Origin: Pedobacter sp. PF22-3
GTDB taxonomy: Bacteria; Bacteroidota; Bacteroidia; Sphingobacteriales; Sphingobacteriaceae
Direction: 5' to 3'
Assembly (NCBI RefSeq): GCF_026239555.1
Contig: NZ_JAPIVP010000006.1
Span: 124,001 to 188,000 of the forward strand
DNA length: 64,000 nucleotides
The notes beneath the pieces were generated by a model, which was given only the letters and a program-made list of their open reading frames with translations, had not been told where the DNA came from and searched no databases. This document shows positions 8,498 through 16,773 of this stretch, in pieces (the stretch's first letter is position 1; every line of letters begins with the position of its first letter). Made by a program: the position numbers and the translations under genes.

Positions 8498-9388
8498 CTA
8501 TATAATCACTTCGTAATTTACTTTTTCAAGCACCAGGTTTTTGTAGGCGCGCTGTATGGTATAACCAATAGATTCTCTCCATAACGGACGATAAACAATA
8601 TCATCAATAGAGGCAATGCCTGCTATTTCGGTTGCTGTTCCACATAAAAAAGCACCGTCGGCATTTTTAAGGTCTTCTATGGTTAGTTTTTTCTCGATAC
8701 ATTCTATATCCAAAACATTGCAAAGTTCTTTAACTGTTGCTCTGGTAATACCAGGTAAAATATTGCCTAGTGATGGGGTGTATAATTTGCCATCTTTCTC
8801 CAGGAAAATATTTGCTCCAGAGGCTTCTGCAACAAAGCCATGCATATCTAAAAGTAAAGCTTCATCGTAACCTTTAATATTTGCCGCTGTAGTAGCTAAA
8901 ATAGAATTAACATAGTTTCCGCTCAATTTCGCTTCCATCGGAACCGATTTTGGATTTGGTCTTTCGTAATCAGAAACGGTTAATTTTAACAATTTGTTAC
9001 CTGAATAGGCATCCCATTCCCAAGCGCATATTAAGATCGAAACCCCACTTGGTTCATTTAATTTCATGTTAGGGTGGCAAAACACCAAGGGGCGGATATA
9101 AGCATCTTTCAGCTTGTTTAGCTGAAGCAGTTTATAGGTTGCAGCAATTAACTCCTGTTTATCCCACGGGAAAGGAATATTTGCCAACTGGCAGGAACGC
9201 TCCAGGCGGTCGAAATGGGCTGCAGCTTTGAAAATGCGGTTACCGTTGTGCGTTTTATAGGCTCTAATACCCTCGAAAGCAGCGTAACCGTAATGCAGCG
9301 ATTGTCCGTAAAGATCGGTACTACTGTTTACAGCCTTTTCAAACTGCCCATCAAGGTAAATAATCGTATTAGAATTATAGTATTTCAT
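8498..9388 (-). CDS. ilvE: branched-chain amino acid aminotransferase
   Basis: A 296-residue fold-type IV PLP enzyme that performs the last step of Val, Ile and Leu synthesis with glutamate as donor. Family signs are YGYAAFEGIRAYKTHNG, RLERSCQLANIPFPW, the Schiff-base Lys region EAKLSGNYVNS, and the cofactor-phosphate segments LPGITRATVKEL and GTATEIAGIASID. Its start codon lies in a 23-bp direct duplication (copies at 9375-9392 and 9398-9415). The upstream copy therefore offers a second ATG that opens an 8-codon frame ending on the ilvE ATG. It is preceded by its own leader-peptide attenuator. Confidence 0.95.
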   Translation of the reverse strand: MKYYNSNTIIYLDGQFEKAVNSSTDLYGQSLHYGYAAFEGIRAYKTHNGNRIFKAAAHFDRLERSCQLANIPFPWDKQELIAATYKLLQLNKLKDAYIRPLVFCHPNMKLNEPSGVSILICAWEWDAYSGNKLLKLTVSDYERPNPKSVPMEAKLSGNYVNSILATTAANIKGYDEALLLDMHGFVAEASGANIFLEKDGKLYTPSLGNILPGITRATVKELCNVLDIECIEKKLTIEDLKNADGAFLCGTATEIAGIASIDDIVYRPLWRESIGYTIQRAYKNLVLEKVNYEVII

Positions 9389-9415
9389 CTGTTTATTTTA
9401 TAGTATTTCATCAGT
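9375..9415 (-). repeat. 23-bp-period duplication of the ilvE start region, with 8-codon upstream frame
   Basis: An 18-bp segment covering the start codon (9375-9392) is repeated with one mismatch at 9398-9415. The upstream ATG (9409-9411) reads MKYYKINR and stops at a TGA (9385-9387) that overlaps the ilvE ATG as ATGA. This could couple translation or simply be a recent slip duplication. Confidence 0.85.
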
Positions 9416-9494
9416 CAGGTGGCGCTTGCCGTGATTAAATATGTATGCATTTTATTTAATCCTTGAAAGTTTATAATACTGTGTTTTGTTATTT

Positions 9495-9527
9495 AAAAAA
9501 AGCGTCCCGTTTGTATCGGGACGCTTT
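9495..9527 (-). terminator. intrinsic terminator (attenuator) in the ilvE leader
   Basis: On the minus strand an 11-bp stem (AAAGCGTCCCG / CGGGACGCTTT, loop ATACAAA) is followed by a further run of four U. It starts 24 nt after the leader-peptide stop and ends about 105 nt before ilvE. The 5' arm AAAGCGTCC can pair instead with GGACGC-AG-TTT at 9557-9567 inside the leader frame. Confidence 0.88.
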
Positions 9528-9550
9528 AAGTATATTTAGTTTTTTAAAAT

Positions 9551-9685
9551 CTATTTAAACTGCGTCCGCTTCTTGCCTAAAATATTTAGGAGTAGGAGGT
9601 TAAGTAAAATGACAGGAAACAACACTACGCTAACAACTGTTGCGGCCAAGGCTTTTAGGTTAAAGGTGTGATTTTCAATCGTCAT
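9551..9685 (-). CDS. Leu/Val/Ile-rich leader peptide (44 aa) of ilvE
   Basis: The frame opens MTIENHTFNLKALAAT. Residues 17-36 contain five Val, eight Leu and two Ile, including the run VVLFPVILLNLLLLNIL. It ends GKKRTQFK; the codons for R-T-Q-F contain the arm able to pair with the terminator's 5' side (six pairs, a 2-nt bulge, three more pairs). It lies directly upstream of an intrinsic terminator and ilvE. The hydrophobic stretch could also mark a tiny membrane protein, but position, pairing and the parallel with the ilvD leader favour an attenuation peptide. Confidence 0.78.
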   Translation of the reverse strand: MTIENHTFNLKALAATVVSVVLFPVILLNLLLLNILGKKRTQFK

Positions 9686-9707
9686 GATTATCTTATTGTT
9701 TATAAAA

Positions 9708-9738
9708 CCAATTTAGTTTTTGGTTCATTAATATGCAA
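9708..9738 (-). promoter_or_regulatory. possible promoter of the ilvE leader
   Basis: On the minus strand TTG (9736-9738), a 20-nt spacer and TAAATTGG (9708-9715) resemble TTTG ... TAnnTTTG with one mismatch in the -7 box. It would place the RNA start just upstream of the leader ATG at 9685. Confidence 0.4.
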
Positions 9739-9762
9739 GAGAAATCAGAAAAAAGTTAATTC

Positions 9763-9811
9763 GGAATATTATTCTTTAATTTATTGTTTATTTGGAATAT
9801 TATTCTTTAAT
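9763..9811. repeat. 18-bp direct repeat upstream of the ilvE promoter
   Basis: GGAATATTATTCTTTAAT occurs at 9763-9780 and again at 9794-9811, 31 bp apart and about 30 bp upstream of the proposed -33 box. The spacing is three helical turns, which could suit a regulator; this is speculative. Confidence 0.5.
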
Positions 9812-10146
9812 GGGGTTGAATTAGTTATTTAATGTTGATAGTTGTAGACCAGATATCAAAACGGTATATAGTATGTTTGTTATGCTAGCATTATAAATTT
9901 TCTGGTTTTCTGCCTAAAATAGGCTAACAGACTTTAAAAATTGAAAATTTTCAAGGTTTTTTGGCGATGAAATGATAAAGAAAAATTGTAGTTATAGCCT
10001 GGGAAAGCAACGGGGGATTATAGGTATTTAACATTTAGTTGGAAAATCGTTACATCATTTACCAGCAGCAGCCGGAGTCGTGAAAATAATCATCTTTAAG
10101 ATTGGCTTTTTTACTTTCAGACTTATTGGAAGGAGGGGTCTTAAAC
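9812..10146. other. gap between the ilvE regulatory region and the atpC terminator
   Basis: AT-rich sequence without a supported gene. A minus-strand frame ending in S-G-C-C-W (stop about 10050) has no ATG and starts within the atpC terminator. A short palindrome TTGAAAATTTTCAA is present near 9940. Confidence 0.5.
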
Positions 10147-10182
10147 AACAAAAAGCCTCCTGATTTTTAAATCAGGAGGCTT
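10147..10182 (-). terminator. terminator after atpC
   Basis: A 12-bp stem (AAGCCTCCTGAT / ATCAGGAGGCTT, six-base loop) lies 23 bp after the atpC stop, with a U-run on the minus strand. Confidence 0.85.
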
Positions 10183-10204
10183 CTATTTAGCATAACGAAT
10201 CAGA

Positions 10205-10450
10205 TTAAGCGATACCTTCGGCTAAAACCACAATTTTATTGTGGATAGCCTCAACTACGCCGCCTTTGATAAAAAAGCGCTGCTCATCGGCTTTGTTTGC
10301 TTTAATAATAACTTCTCCGTCTTCTAAAGTTGAGATGATAGCCGCGTGATCTTTTAAAATTTGAAAAGAGCCTAAGGTACCAGGAACTGTAACTGCAGTT
10401 ACTTCGCCTTCAAAAACTTTTTTATCTGGAGTTAATATTTCTAAATTCAT
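10205..10450 (-). CDS. atpC: F1Fo ATP synthase epsilon subunit, short form
   Basis: At 81 residues this has only the N-terminal beta-sandwich domain of epsilon (MNLEILTPDKKVFEGEVTAVTVPGTLGSFQIL, then FFIKGGVVEAIHNKIVVLAE). The C-terminal two-helix inhibitory domain found in many bacteria is absent, as I recall for other Bacteroidota. It couples the rotor to F1. It follows atpD by 76 bp; that gap consists of short GCGTAG-like quasi-repeats. No other ATP synthase genes are in the window. Confidence 0.93.
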   Translation of the reverse strand: MNLEILTPDKKVFEGEVTAVTVPGTLGSFQILKDHAAIISTLEDGEVIIKANKADEQRFFIKGGVVEAIHNKIVVLAEGIA

Positions 10451-10458
10451 TTTTTTTT

Positions 10459-10525
10459 AGTTTGGCGTAGCGCGTAGAGCGTGGGGCGTTTAAAAAACGC
10501 TTAGCATCTAACGCTTAGCGCGTTT
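10459..10525. repeat. short quasi-repeat tract (GCGTAG/GCGTTT units) in the atpD-atpC gap
   Basis: The gap is made of degenerate units such as GCGTAGCGCGTAGAGCGT followed by their partial inverse (AACGCTTAGC). It resembles other short-period intergenic tracts in this window. Confidence 0.55.
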
Positions 10526-10526
10526 C

Positions 10527-12107
<1,581 letters not shown>

Positions 12108-12218
12108 TTATTCTTGCTGAATTTTAAATATATATTACAAAATTTTTTAACACACGAAATCTGATCAAATTTTGACGTTAAATTCGCTCAAAAACCGTCC
12201 GTTTTAAATCATTCACAT

Positions 12219-12740
12219 TTAAAAAGTATAACCCAATCCAATTCCGATGGTCAACAGGGTTTCATCCCCTGTTATTAAAAGTACACCAGTTCTGTACATC
12301 AATCCTCCTGTTGGTTTTTGATGTCTAAAACCAGCCCTTATCATCAATGGAGTATTAACGGCTCTGTTATCAAAATGATAATCATATCCGTTAATGGTAA
12401 GTAGCTGTCCTGAAAAGCCACTTAACGGTTTTAATATGGTTAAACCAATACCTGTTTCGAAGAAATTTTTAGACAGCCTGCTCCTGCTCAGGAGCAGGTT
12501 TGCCTCCAGTGGAAAAATCAATACATCATTGAGCGTTGAAAAGCCAATTCTGGGTACAATCTTTACCTGGTTACTTAATTGAAATATCCTGTCGTAATTG
12601 ATGGAATATATGCCGCCATTTCCGAGGAGTTCGGCGTAAATACTGTTTTGTTTGATTTCAGGTTTGGTAAATGTTGAATCCTGGGCAATGGCTTTCAAAC
12701 TAAACAGAAATAATAGCGAAGTTAAAATGGGTTTCATCAT
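12219..12740 (-). CDS. secreted beta-barrel-like hypothetical protein
   Basis: A 173-residue protein with a signal peptide (KPILTSLLFLFSLKAIAQ, cleavage after AIAQ) followed by alternating beta-strand-like segments and a final aromatic residue (IGIGLGYTF). That pattern fits a small outer-membrane beta-barrel. The first or second Met may be the start. I do not recognise a family. It is oriented like atpD and diverges from the RmlD-like gene; no functional partner is evident. Confidence 0.6.
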   Translation of the reverse strand: MMKPILTSLLFLFSLKAIAQDSTFTKPEIKQNSIYAELLGNGGIYSINYDRIFQLSNQVKIVPRIGFSTLNDVLIFPLEANLLLSRSRLSKNFFETGIGLTILKPLSGFSGQLLTINGYDYHFDNRAVNTPLMIRAGFRHQKPTGGLMYRTGVLLITGDETLLTIGIGLGYTF

Positions 12741-12832
12741 TATATTTGGTTCTCGAATTGATTGGTTAGAAATTTTGTCGTAAACCTATTGTAATTCGTC
12801 GTAAGAGACAAATAATAATTTAAATATAAAGG

Positions 12833-13741
12833 ATGAAACGAATACTGGTAACCGGTAGCAACGGGCTTTTGGGTCAGAAAATAACAGAGAAAGTGTTGGA
12901 CGAAGGGCGGGTAGAGCTGATTGCTACCTCCAAAGGCCAGAACCGCTATCCTGTTAAGGAGGGATATTTATATGCTGAAATGGATATCTTAAATCCTGAA
13001 CAGGTAAAAGCGGTTATCGAAAAATATCGCCCTGACGCGGTTATCCACACCGCTGCAATGACGAATGTAGATGCCTGCGAGGCCAATAAGACGCTTTGCC
13101 GTCGGTTAAATGTTGATGCAGTCGCAACCCTGTTGTATATATGCGAAGAAAAAAATATTCAATTGATCTATTTGAGTACCGATTTTGTTTTTGATGGACT
13201 GAACGGGCCTTATAAGGAGGAAGATCCTGTTAGCCCAGTAAGTTATTATGGCGAATCGAAAGTGATGGCTGAAGCGCTGATCAAAAAATCAAAAGCAAGT
13301 TATGCTATTTTAAGAACCATACTGGTGTATGGCATTAGCAATGACATGAGCCGGAGCAATATTGTGCTGTGGGCTAAGGAGGCATTAGAAAAAGCATCAC
13401 CCATAAATGTAGTGAATGATCAGTGGCGCATGCCAACCCTGGCAGAAGACCTTGCCGAGGCCTGTTTGTTGGCTGTTGAGCAAGGTGCAGGGGGGATTTA
13501 TCACATATCAGGTAAAGATTACATGAGCATTGTGGATTTAGTGAGAAAAGTTGCAGATTATTGGAAACTGGATCATTCCTTTATTAACGAAATCAGTTCG
13601 TCCAGTTTAAACCAAACGGCTAAACGGCCTGTAAAAACAGGATTTGTGCTGGATAAGGCCATTAAAGATTTAGGATATAATCCGCATTCTTTTGAGGAAG
13701 GATTGTTAATTTTGGAACAGCAAATGGATAAAGCAAATTAG
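12833..13741 (+). CDS. RmlD-like NAD(P)-dependent sugar-nucleotide reductase / SDR
   Basis: A 302-residue extended short-chain dehydrogenase. The N-terminal nucleotide motif is ITGSNGLLGQ-like (VTGSNGLLGQ), followed by HTAAMTNVDACE, YLSTDFVFDG and the catalytic YGESK. This layout matches dTDP-4-dehydrorhamnose reductase (RmlD) relatives. No other rhamnose genes are nearby, so its substrate may be a different sugar nucleotide or small aldehyde or ketone. It stands alone, followed by a peroxiredoxin gene about 100 bp on; the gap contains GTTCATT/AATGAAC quasi-repeats. Confidence 0.85.
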   Translation: MKRILVTGSNGLLGQKITEKVLDEGRVELIATSKGQNRYPVKEGYLYAEMDILNPEQVKAVIEKYRPDAVIHTAAMTNVDACEANKTLCRRLNVDAVATLLYICEEKNIQLIYLSTDFVFDGLNGPYKEEDPVSPVSYYGESKVMAEALIKKSKASYAILRTILVYGISNDMSRSNIVLWAKEALEKASPINVVNDQWRMPTLAEDLAEACLLAVEQGAGGIYHISGKDYMSIVDLVRKVADYWKLDHSFINEISSSSLNQTAKRPVKTGFVLDKAIKDLGYNPHSFEEGLLILEQQMDKAN

Positions 13742-13815
13742 TTCATTTGTCATTGGTTCATTAGGCTGATGTAACACGAATGAACAAATGTTTAATGAAC
13801 AATTGAACCAATTAA
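13741..13815. repeat. GTTCATT/AATGAAC quasi-repeat tract
   Basis: Between the stop of the RmlD-like gene and the peroxiredoxin gene, units such as GTTCATTTGTCATTGGTTCATT are followed by their inverse (AATGAACAAATG, AATGAACAATTGAACC). Confidence 0.55.
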
Positions 13816-13842
13816 ATATATTTAACCTAAAAAAAAGTACAA

Positions 13843-14307
13843 ATGGCATTACAAGTTGGCGATACCGCCCCTGATTTTAAATTATATAGTTCTGATTTGA
13901 CAGAAGTTTCGCTTTCTGGCTTTAAAGGCAAAAAAGTAATTATTCACTTTTTTCCGATGGCTTTTACCGGAACATGTACCGAGCAATTATGTACCATGCG
14001 TGATAATTTCAGTTATTACGAAGGAATAGAAGCGCAGGTAATCGGTATTTCTGTAGATTCTCCTTTCTCTCTGGGCAAATTTAAAGAAGAGCAAAGTTAC
14101 CAGTTCCCGTTATTATCTGATTTTAACAAAGAAGTATCGGCAGCATATGGTGCTTTTTATGATGAATTTTTCTTCGGATTAAAAGGTGTTTCTAAAAGAG
14201 CAGCTTTTGTGATCGATGAAGAAGGAAAAATTGCTTATGCGGAAGTTTTGGAAAATGCAAAGGATTTGCCTGATTTCAAAGCAATTAATGATGTTTTAAA
14301 GGCTTAG
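13843..14307 (+). CDS. bcp: thioredoxin-dependent peroxiredoxin, Bcp type
   Basis: A 154-residue AhpC/TSA-family peroxiredoxin that reduces hydroperoxides. The active-site run is PMAFTGTCTEQLC: Pro38, Thr42 and peroxidatic Cys45, with a second Cys50 five residues on, as in E. coli Bcp, where it is the resolving cysteine. The family segment GISVDSPFSLGKFKEE follows. There is no signal peptide, so it acts in the cytoplasm. It is a single gene upstream of tRNA-Arg. Confidence 0.9.
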   Translation: MALQVGDTAPDFKLYSSDLTEVSLSGFKGKKVIIHFFPMAFTGTCTEQLCTMRDNFSYYEGIEAQVIGISVDSPFSLGKFKEEQSYQFPLLSDFNKEVSAAYGAFYDEFFFGLKGVSKRAAFVIDEEGKIAYAEVLENAKDLPDFKAINDVLKA

Positions 14308-14352
14308 GGTAAAATCTGCGAAGAATTATTTTGAGATTTTTTTAAAAATTAG

Positions 14353-14383
14353 TTGGAAATTAAAATATCAAATTATACCTTTG
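14353..14383 (+). promoter_or_regulatory. promoter of tRNA-Arg
   Basis: TTG (14353-14355), a 20-nt spacer and TACCTTTG (14376-14383) match the Bacteroidota pattern, about 24 nt before the mature tRNA. Confidence 0.75.
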
Positions 14384-14406
14384 CAGTCCGTTAACGATAC
14401 GGAAAC

Positions 14407-14480
14407 GCATTTGTAGCTCAATTGGATAGAGCATCTCACTACGGATGAGAAGGTTTGGGGTTCGAATCCCTACAAGTGCA
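14407..14480 (+). tRNA. tRNA-Arg (anticodon ACG)
   Basis: A 74-nt cloverleaf: acceptor stem GCATTTG / CAAGTGC (one G-U), anticodon stem TCTCA / TGAGA enclosing loop CTACGGA with anticodon ACG, and T arm GGTTCGAATCC. Discriminator A is at 14480; CCA is not encoded. Confidence 0.95.
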
Positions 14481-14482
14481 CT

Positions 14483-14517
14483 TAAAAGGGATGATTTTTA
14501 TAAATCATCCCTTTTTT
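14483..14517 (+). terminator. terminator after tRNA-Arg
   Basis: Inverted arms AAGGGATGATTT / AAATCATCCCTT around a short loop, followed by a T-run, begin three bases after the tRNA. Confidence 0.85.
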
Positions 14518-14771
14518 ATTTGCAATTAAAATAGGTAAATGACTCATTTTAATTTTTTGCAGTCTATTAAGTTTTTCCCGAAATGGTCTGATTAAGGTGA
14601 TCTTGATTTTGCATGTTATATAAAGAAGAGCAGCCAGAACCAATACCTCGCGGTTTTCAGCTTTTTCTATCCTCATCCTTAATGTTCAAAATGATCAAGC
14701 CATAATTATAGCGTAATCAGTTGTGTTCCTCATTTCTATTTACCGTAAATAAGTTCTATTTTTACTTATCA

Positions 14772-15350
14772 ATGGACCAGGACTACGCCACATATGCTGA
14801 CGAAAAATTACTTTCGCTATTAATAGCCCGGGATAATAAGGCCTTTTCAGAAATTTATAGCAGATACTGGCCATTGCTGTACAAACATGCCTTTCGAATG
14901 CTCAAAGAAGAGAACGAAAGTGAAGATGTGGTTCAGGAGGTATTTACCAGATTATGGCAGAAAGCACCTCAACTGCCTGCTGATACTTCAATTGGTGCCT
15001 ATCTTTATACTTCTACCAGGAATGCGATTCTGAATTTTTTCAGTAAAAACCAGGTGCATCATGCTTACCTGACAGATCTTGGTCAATTTTTAGACCAGGC
15101 ACAGGAAATTACCGACCACCTCATCAGAGAACGTATTTTAGCCAAACTTATTGAAGAGGAAATTGAAAAACTTCCTCCCAGAATGCGGGAGGTTTTTGAA
15201 TTAAAGCGAAAACAAAATCTTTCTTACAAAGAAATTGCAGGCGTTATGGATATTTCTGAACTCACTGTTAAAACGCAGATGAATAAAGCTATATCTACGC
15301 TGCGGACCAAATTTGGTAATCATTTACCTTCCTTTTTTATCGCATTATAG
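14772..15350 (+). CDS. ECF-type RNA polymerase sigma factor
   Basis: A 192-residue sigma-70 family ECF factor of the Bacteroidota expansion type. Region 2 is in the N-terminal half (FSEIYSRYWPLLYKHAFRMLKEENESEDVVQEVFTRLWQ). Region 4 is near the C terminus (LPPRMREVFELKRKQNLSYKEIAGVMDISELTVKTQMNKAIS). I use the ATG giving MDQDYATYADEK; an upstream in-frame Met adds a hydrophobic non-family extension. It is followed by a FecR anti-sigma gene and SusC/SusD, the usual arrangement in which SusC signals to FecR and releases the sigma factor. Confidence 0.93.
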   Translation: MDQDYATYADEKLLSLLIARDNKAFSEIYSRYWPLLYKHAFRMLKEENESEDVVQEVFTRLWQKAPQLPADTSIGAYLYTSTRNAILNFFSKNQVHHAYLTDLGQFLDQAQEITDHLIRERILAKLIEEEIEKLPPRMREVFELKRKQNLSYKEIAGVMDISELTVKTQMNKAISTLRTKFGNHLPSFFIAL

Positions 15351-15390
15351 CGCTTTTACCAATAATTTAATAAAAAAGTAACTTTTTTTT

Positions 15391-15408
15391 AATGTTGAAT
15401 ACAACATT
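15391..15408. repeat. small inverted repeat in the sigma-fecR gap
   Basis: AATGTTG / CAACATT around AATA, about 40 bp after the sigma stop. It could be a hairpin or an operator; evidence is weak. Confidence 0.35.
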
Positions 15409-15451
15409 GATCTGAGTTGCCTGTCATACTATTATACTTCCTATAAAAAAC

Positions 15452-16633
15452 ATGAACAAACAAATGATAAGTGAATTTATCAGAGACTATCTTGATAATA
15501 AACTTACTTCAAAACAAAATGCCCGGCTCGAAACCTGGTATTTGTTGAAAGCTGAAGAAAATAAATCGGTTGATCCGCCAATGGAATATGAAAAATTAGA
15601 AGCAAAAATCTGGAATAAAATCCTTTCTGATGTTTCACAAAAGGAAGCGGAATTACCTAAAGTTCAAAAGCTGAACAGGTCATATAAAAGAATAATTTCA
15701 ATAGGAATTGCCGCAAGCCTATTATTGATAGCCGGCATAGGTTACCTGATGCTTAAAAATAACGATACCACTCCAGATCGGTTTGTGATCGCAAAAAAAT
15801 ATGACCTACCTGCTGGTACTGATAAGGCCATATTAACTTTATCTGATGGTAGGGTGATCGATTTAAATAAAGATGCTGTTGGAAAAATTGCCACCGAAGC
15901 TGGCATTGAAATTACCAAATCTGCTGATGGAACTTTGGTTTATAAAGCCTTAAATACAAAGGGTAAAAGTATTGGGTTTAATACCATAACCACGCCTGTT
16001 GGCGGGCAATACGCGGTTATTTTGCCTGATGGATCGAAAGTTTGGCTCAATTCAGGGTCATCTTTAAAATATCCAACGGCTTTTGCTACAAGTGGAAGAA
16101 GCGTGACCTTAACAGGTGAGGGGTATTTTGAGGTTGCGCAGATGGAGGGGCCAAACGGAAGAGTACCATTCTCCGTATTGGTAGTTAAAAACCAAACACA
16201 ATCAGAAAAAGTAGAGGTGCTGGGAACGCATTTCAATATCAATGCCTATGCTGATGAGCCTTTTATTAATACTACTTTATTAAAAGGAAGCGTAAGTGTT
16301 GCTTTAAATGATAATAAAACAAGATTGCTTAAACCAGGTCAACTGGCGAAGCTGAGTAATCAAAACATACAGGTACAAGAGGCAGATACTGAAATGGCGG
16401 TTGCCTGGAAAAATGGAGAATTTGTATTTAGGGAAGATTTACGTAGCGCTATGAGAAAGGTAGCCAGATGGTATGATGTAGAAATAGTTTATGAAGGAAC
16501 TGCTCCAGAAAATTTAATGCTGGGCGGTTGGATGTCGAGAGGCACCAATATTTCAGAAGTACTCAACCATATTCAATTAACAGGAAAAGTACACTTTAAA
16601 CTTGAAGGAAGGAGGGTAATCGTTTCTAAATAA
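15452..16633 (+). CDS. FecR-family anti-sigma factor
   Basis: A 393-residue inner-membrane anti-sigma factor. The cytoplasmic N-terminal domain (residues 1-75) is followed by one membrane helix (IISIGIAASLLLIAGIGYLML, about 75-95). The periplasmic part holds the FecR domain (ITTPVGGQYAVILPDGSKVWLNSGSSLKYP, EVAQ, VEVLGTHFNINAY) and a C-terminal DUF4974-like domain (FVFREDLRSAMRKVARWYDVEIVYEG). It should hold the adjacent ECF sigma factor and respond to the STN domain of the following SusC. Confidence 0.93.
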   Translation: MNKQMISEFIRDYLDNKLTSKQNARLETWYLLKAEENKSVDPPMEYEKLEAKIWNKILSDVSQKEAELPKVQKLNRSYKRIISIGIAASLLLIAGIGYLMLKNNDTTPDRFVIAKKYDLPAGTDKAILTLSDGRVIDLNKDAVGKIATEAGIEITKSADGTLVYKALNTKGKSIGFNTITTPVGGQYAVILPDGSKVWLNSGSSLKYPTAFATSGRSVTLTGEGYFEVAQMEGPNGRVPFSVLVVKNQTQSEKVEVLGTHFNINAYADEPFINTTLLKGSVSVALNDNKTRLLKPGQLAKLSNQNIQVQEADTEMAVAWKNGEFVFREDLRSAMRKVARWYDVEIVYEGTAPENLMLGGWMSRGTNISEVLNHIQLTGKVHFKLEGRRVIVSK

Positions 16634-16656
16634 ATTAAAAACGATTCCAAAAAAAA

Positions 16657-16682
16657 CCAGAAGTGCTTGGCGGCACTCCTGG
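16657..16682 (+). other. hairpin in the fecR-susC gap
   Basis: Arms CCAG-A-AGTGC and GCACT-C-CTGG pair with one A-C mismatch around a 6-nt loop, without a U-run. A comparable hairpin lies in the second fecR-susC gap (46573-46602), so these may be transcript processing or attenuation sites. Confidence 0.45.
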
Positions 16683-16773
16683 ATAATTGGTAGTCGACAA
16701 GAATTAATCAACTAATAATCGCATAAGGTCCTGATTTCGAAGCCCGGGCCAAATGCAATAACCAAACAAACAA

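Noticed and set aside
10050..10146. Small minus-strand frame ending in S-G-C-C-W after atpC
   Set aside because: No ATG start; it would begin within the atpC terminator and only a TTG is available.
12833..13741. Assignment as rmlD of a dTDP-rhamnose operon
   Set aside because: No rmlA, rmlB or rmlC nearby, so the symbol is not justified.
14482..14676. 64-codon minus-strand frame beside tRNA-Arg
   Set aside because: It runs through the tRNA terminator and has no family-like features.
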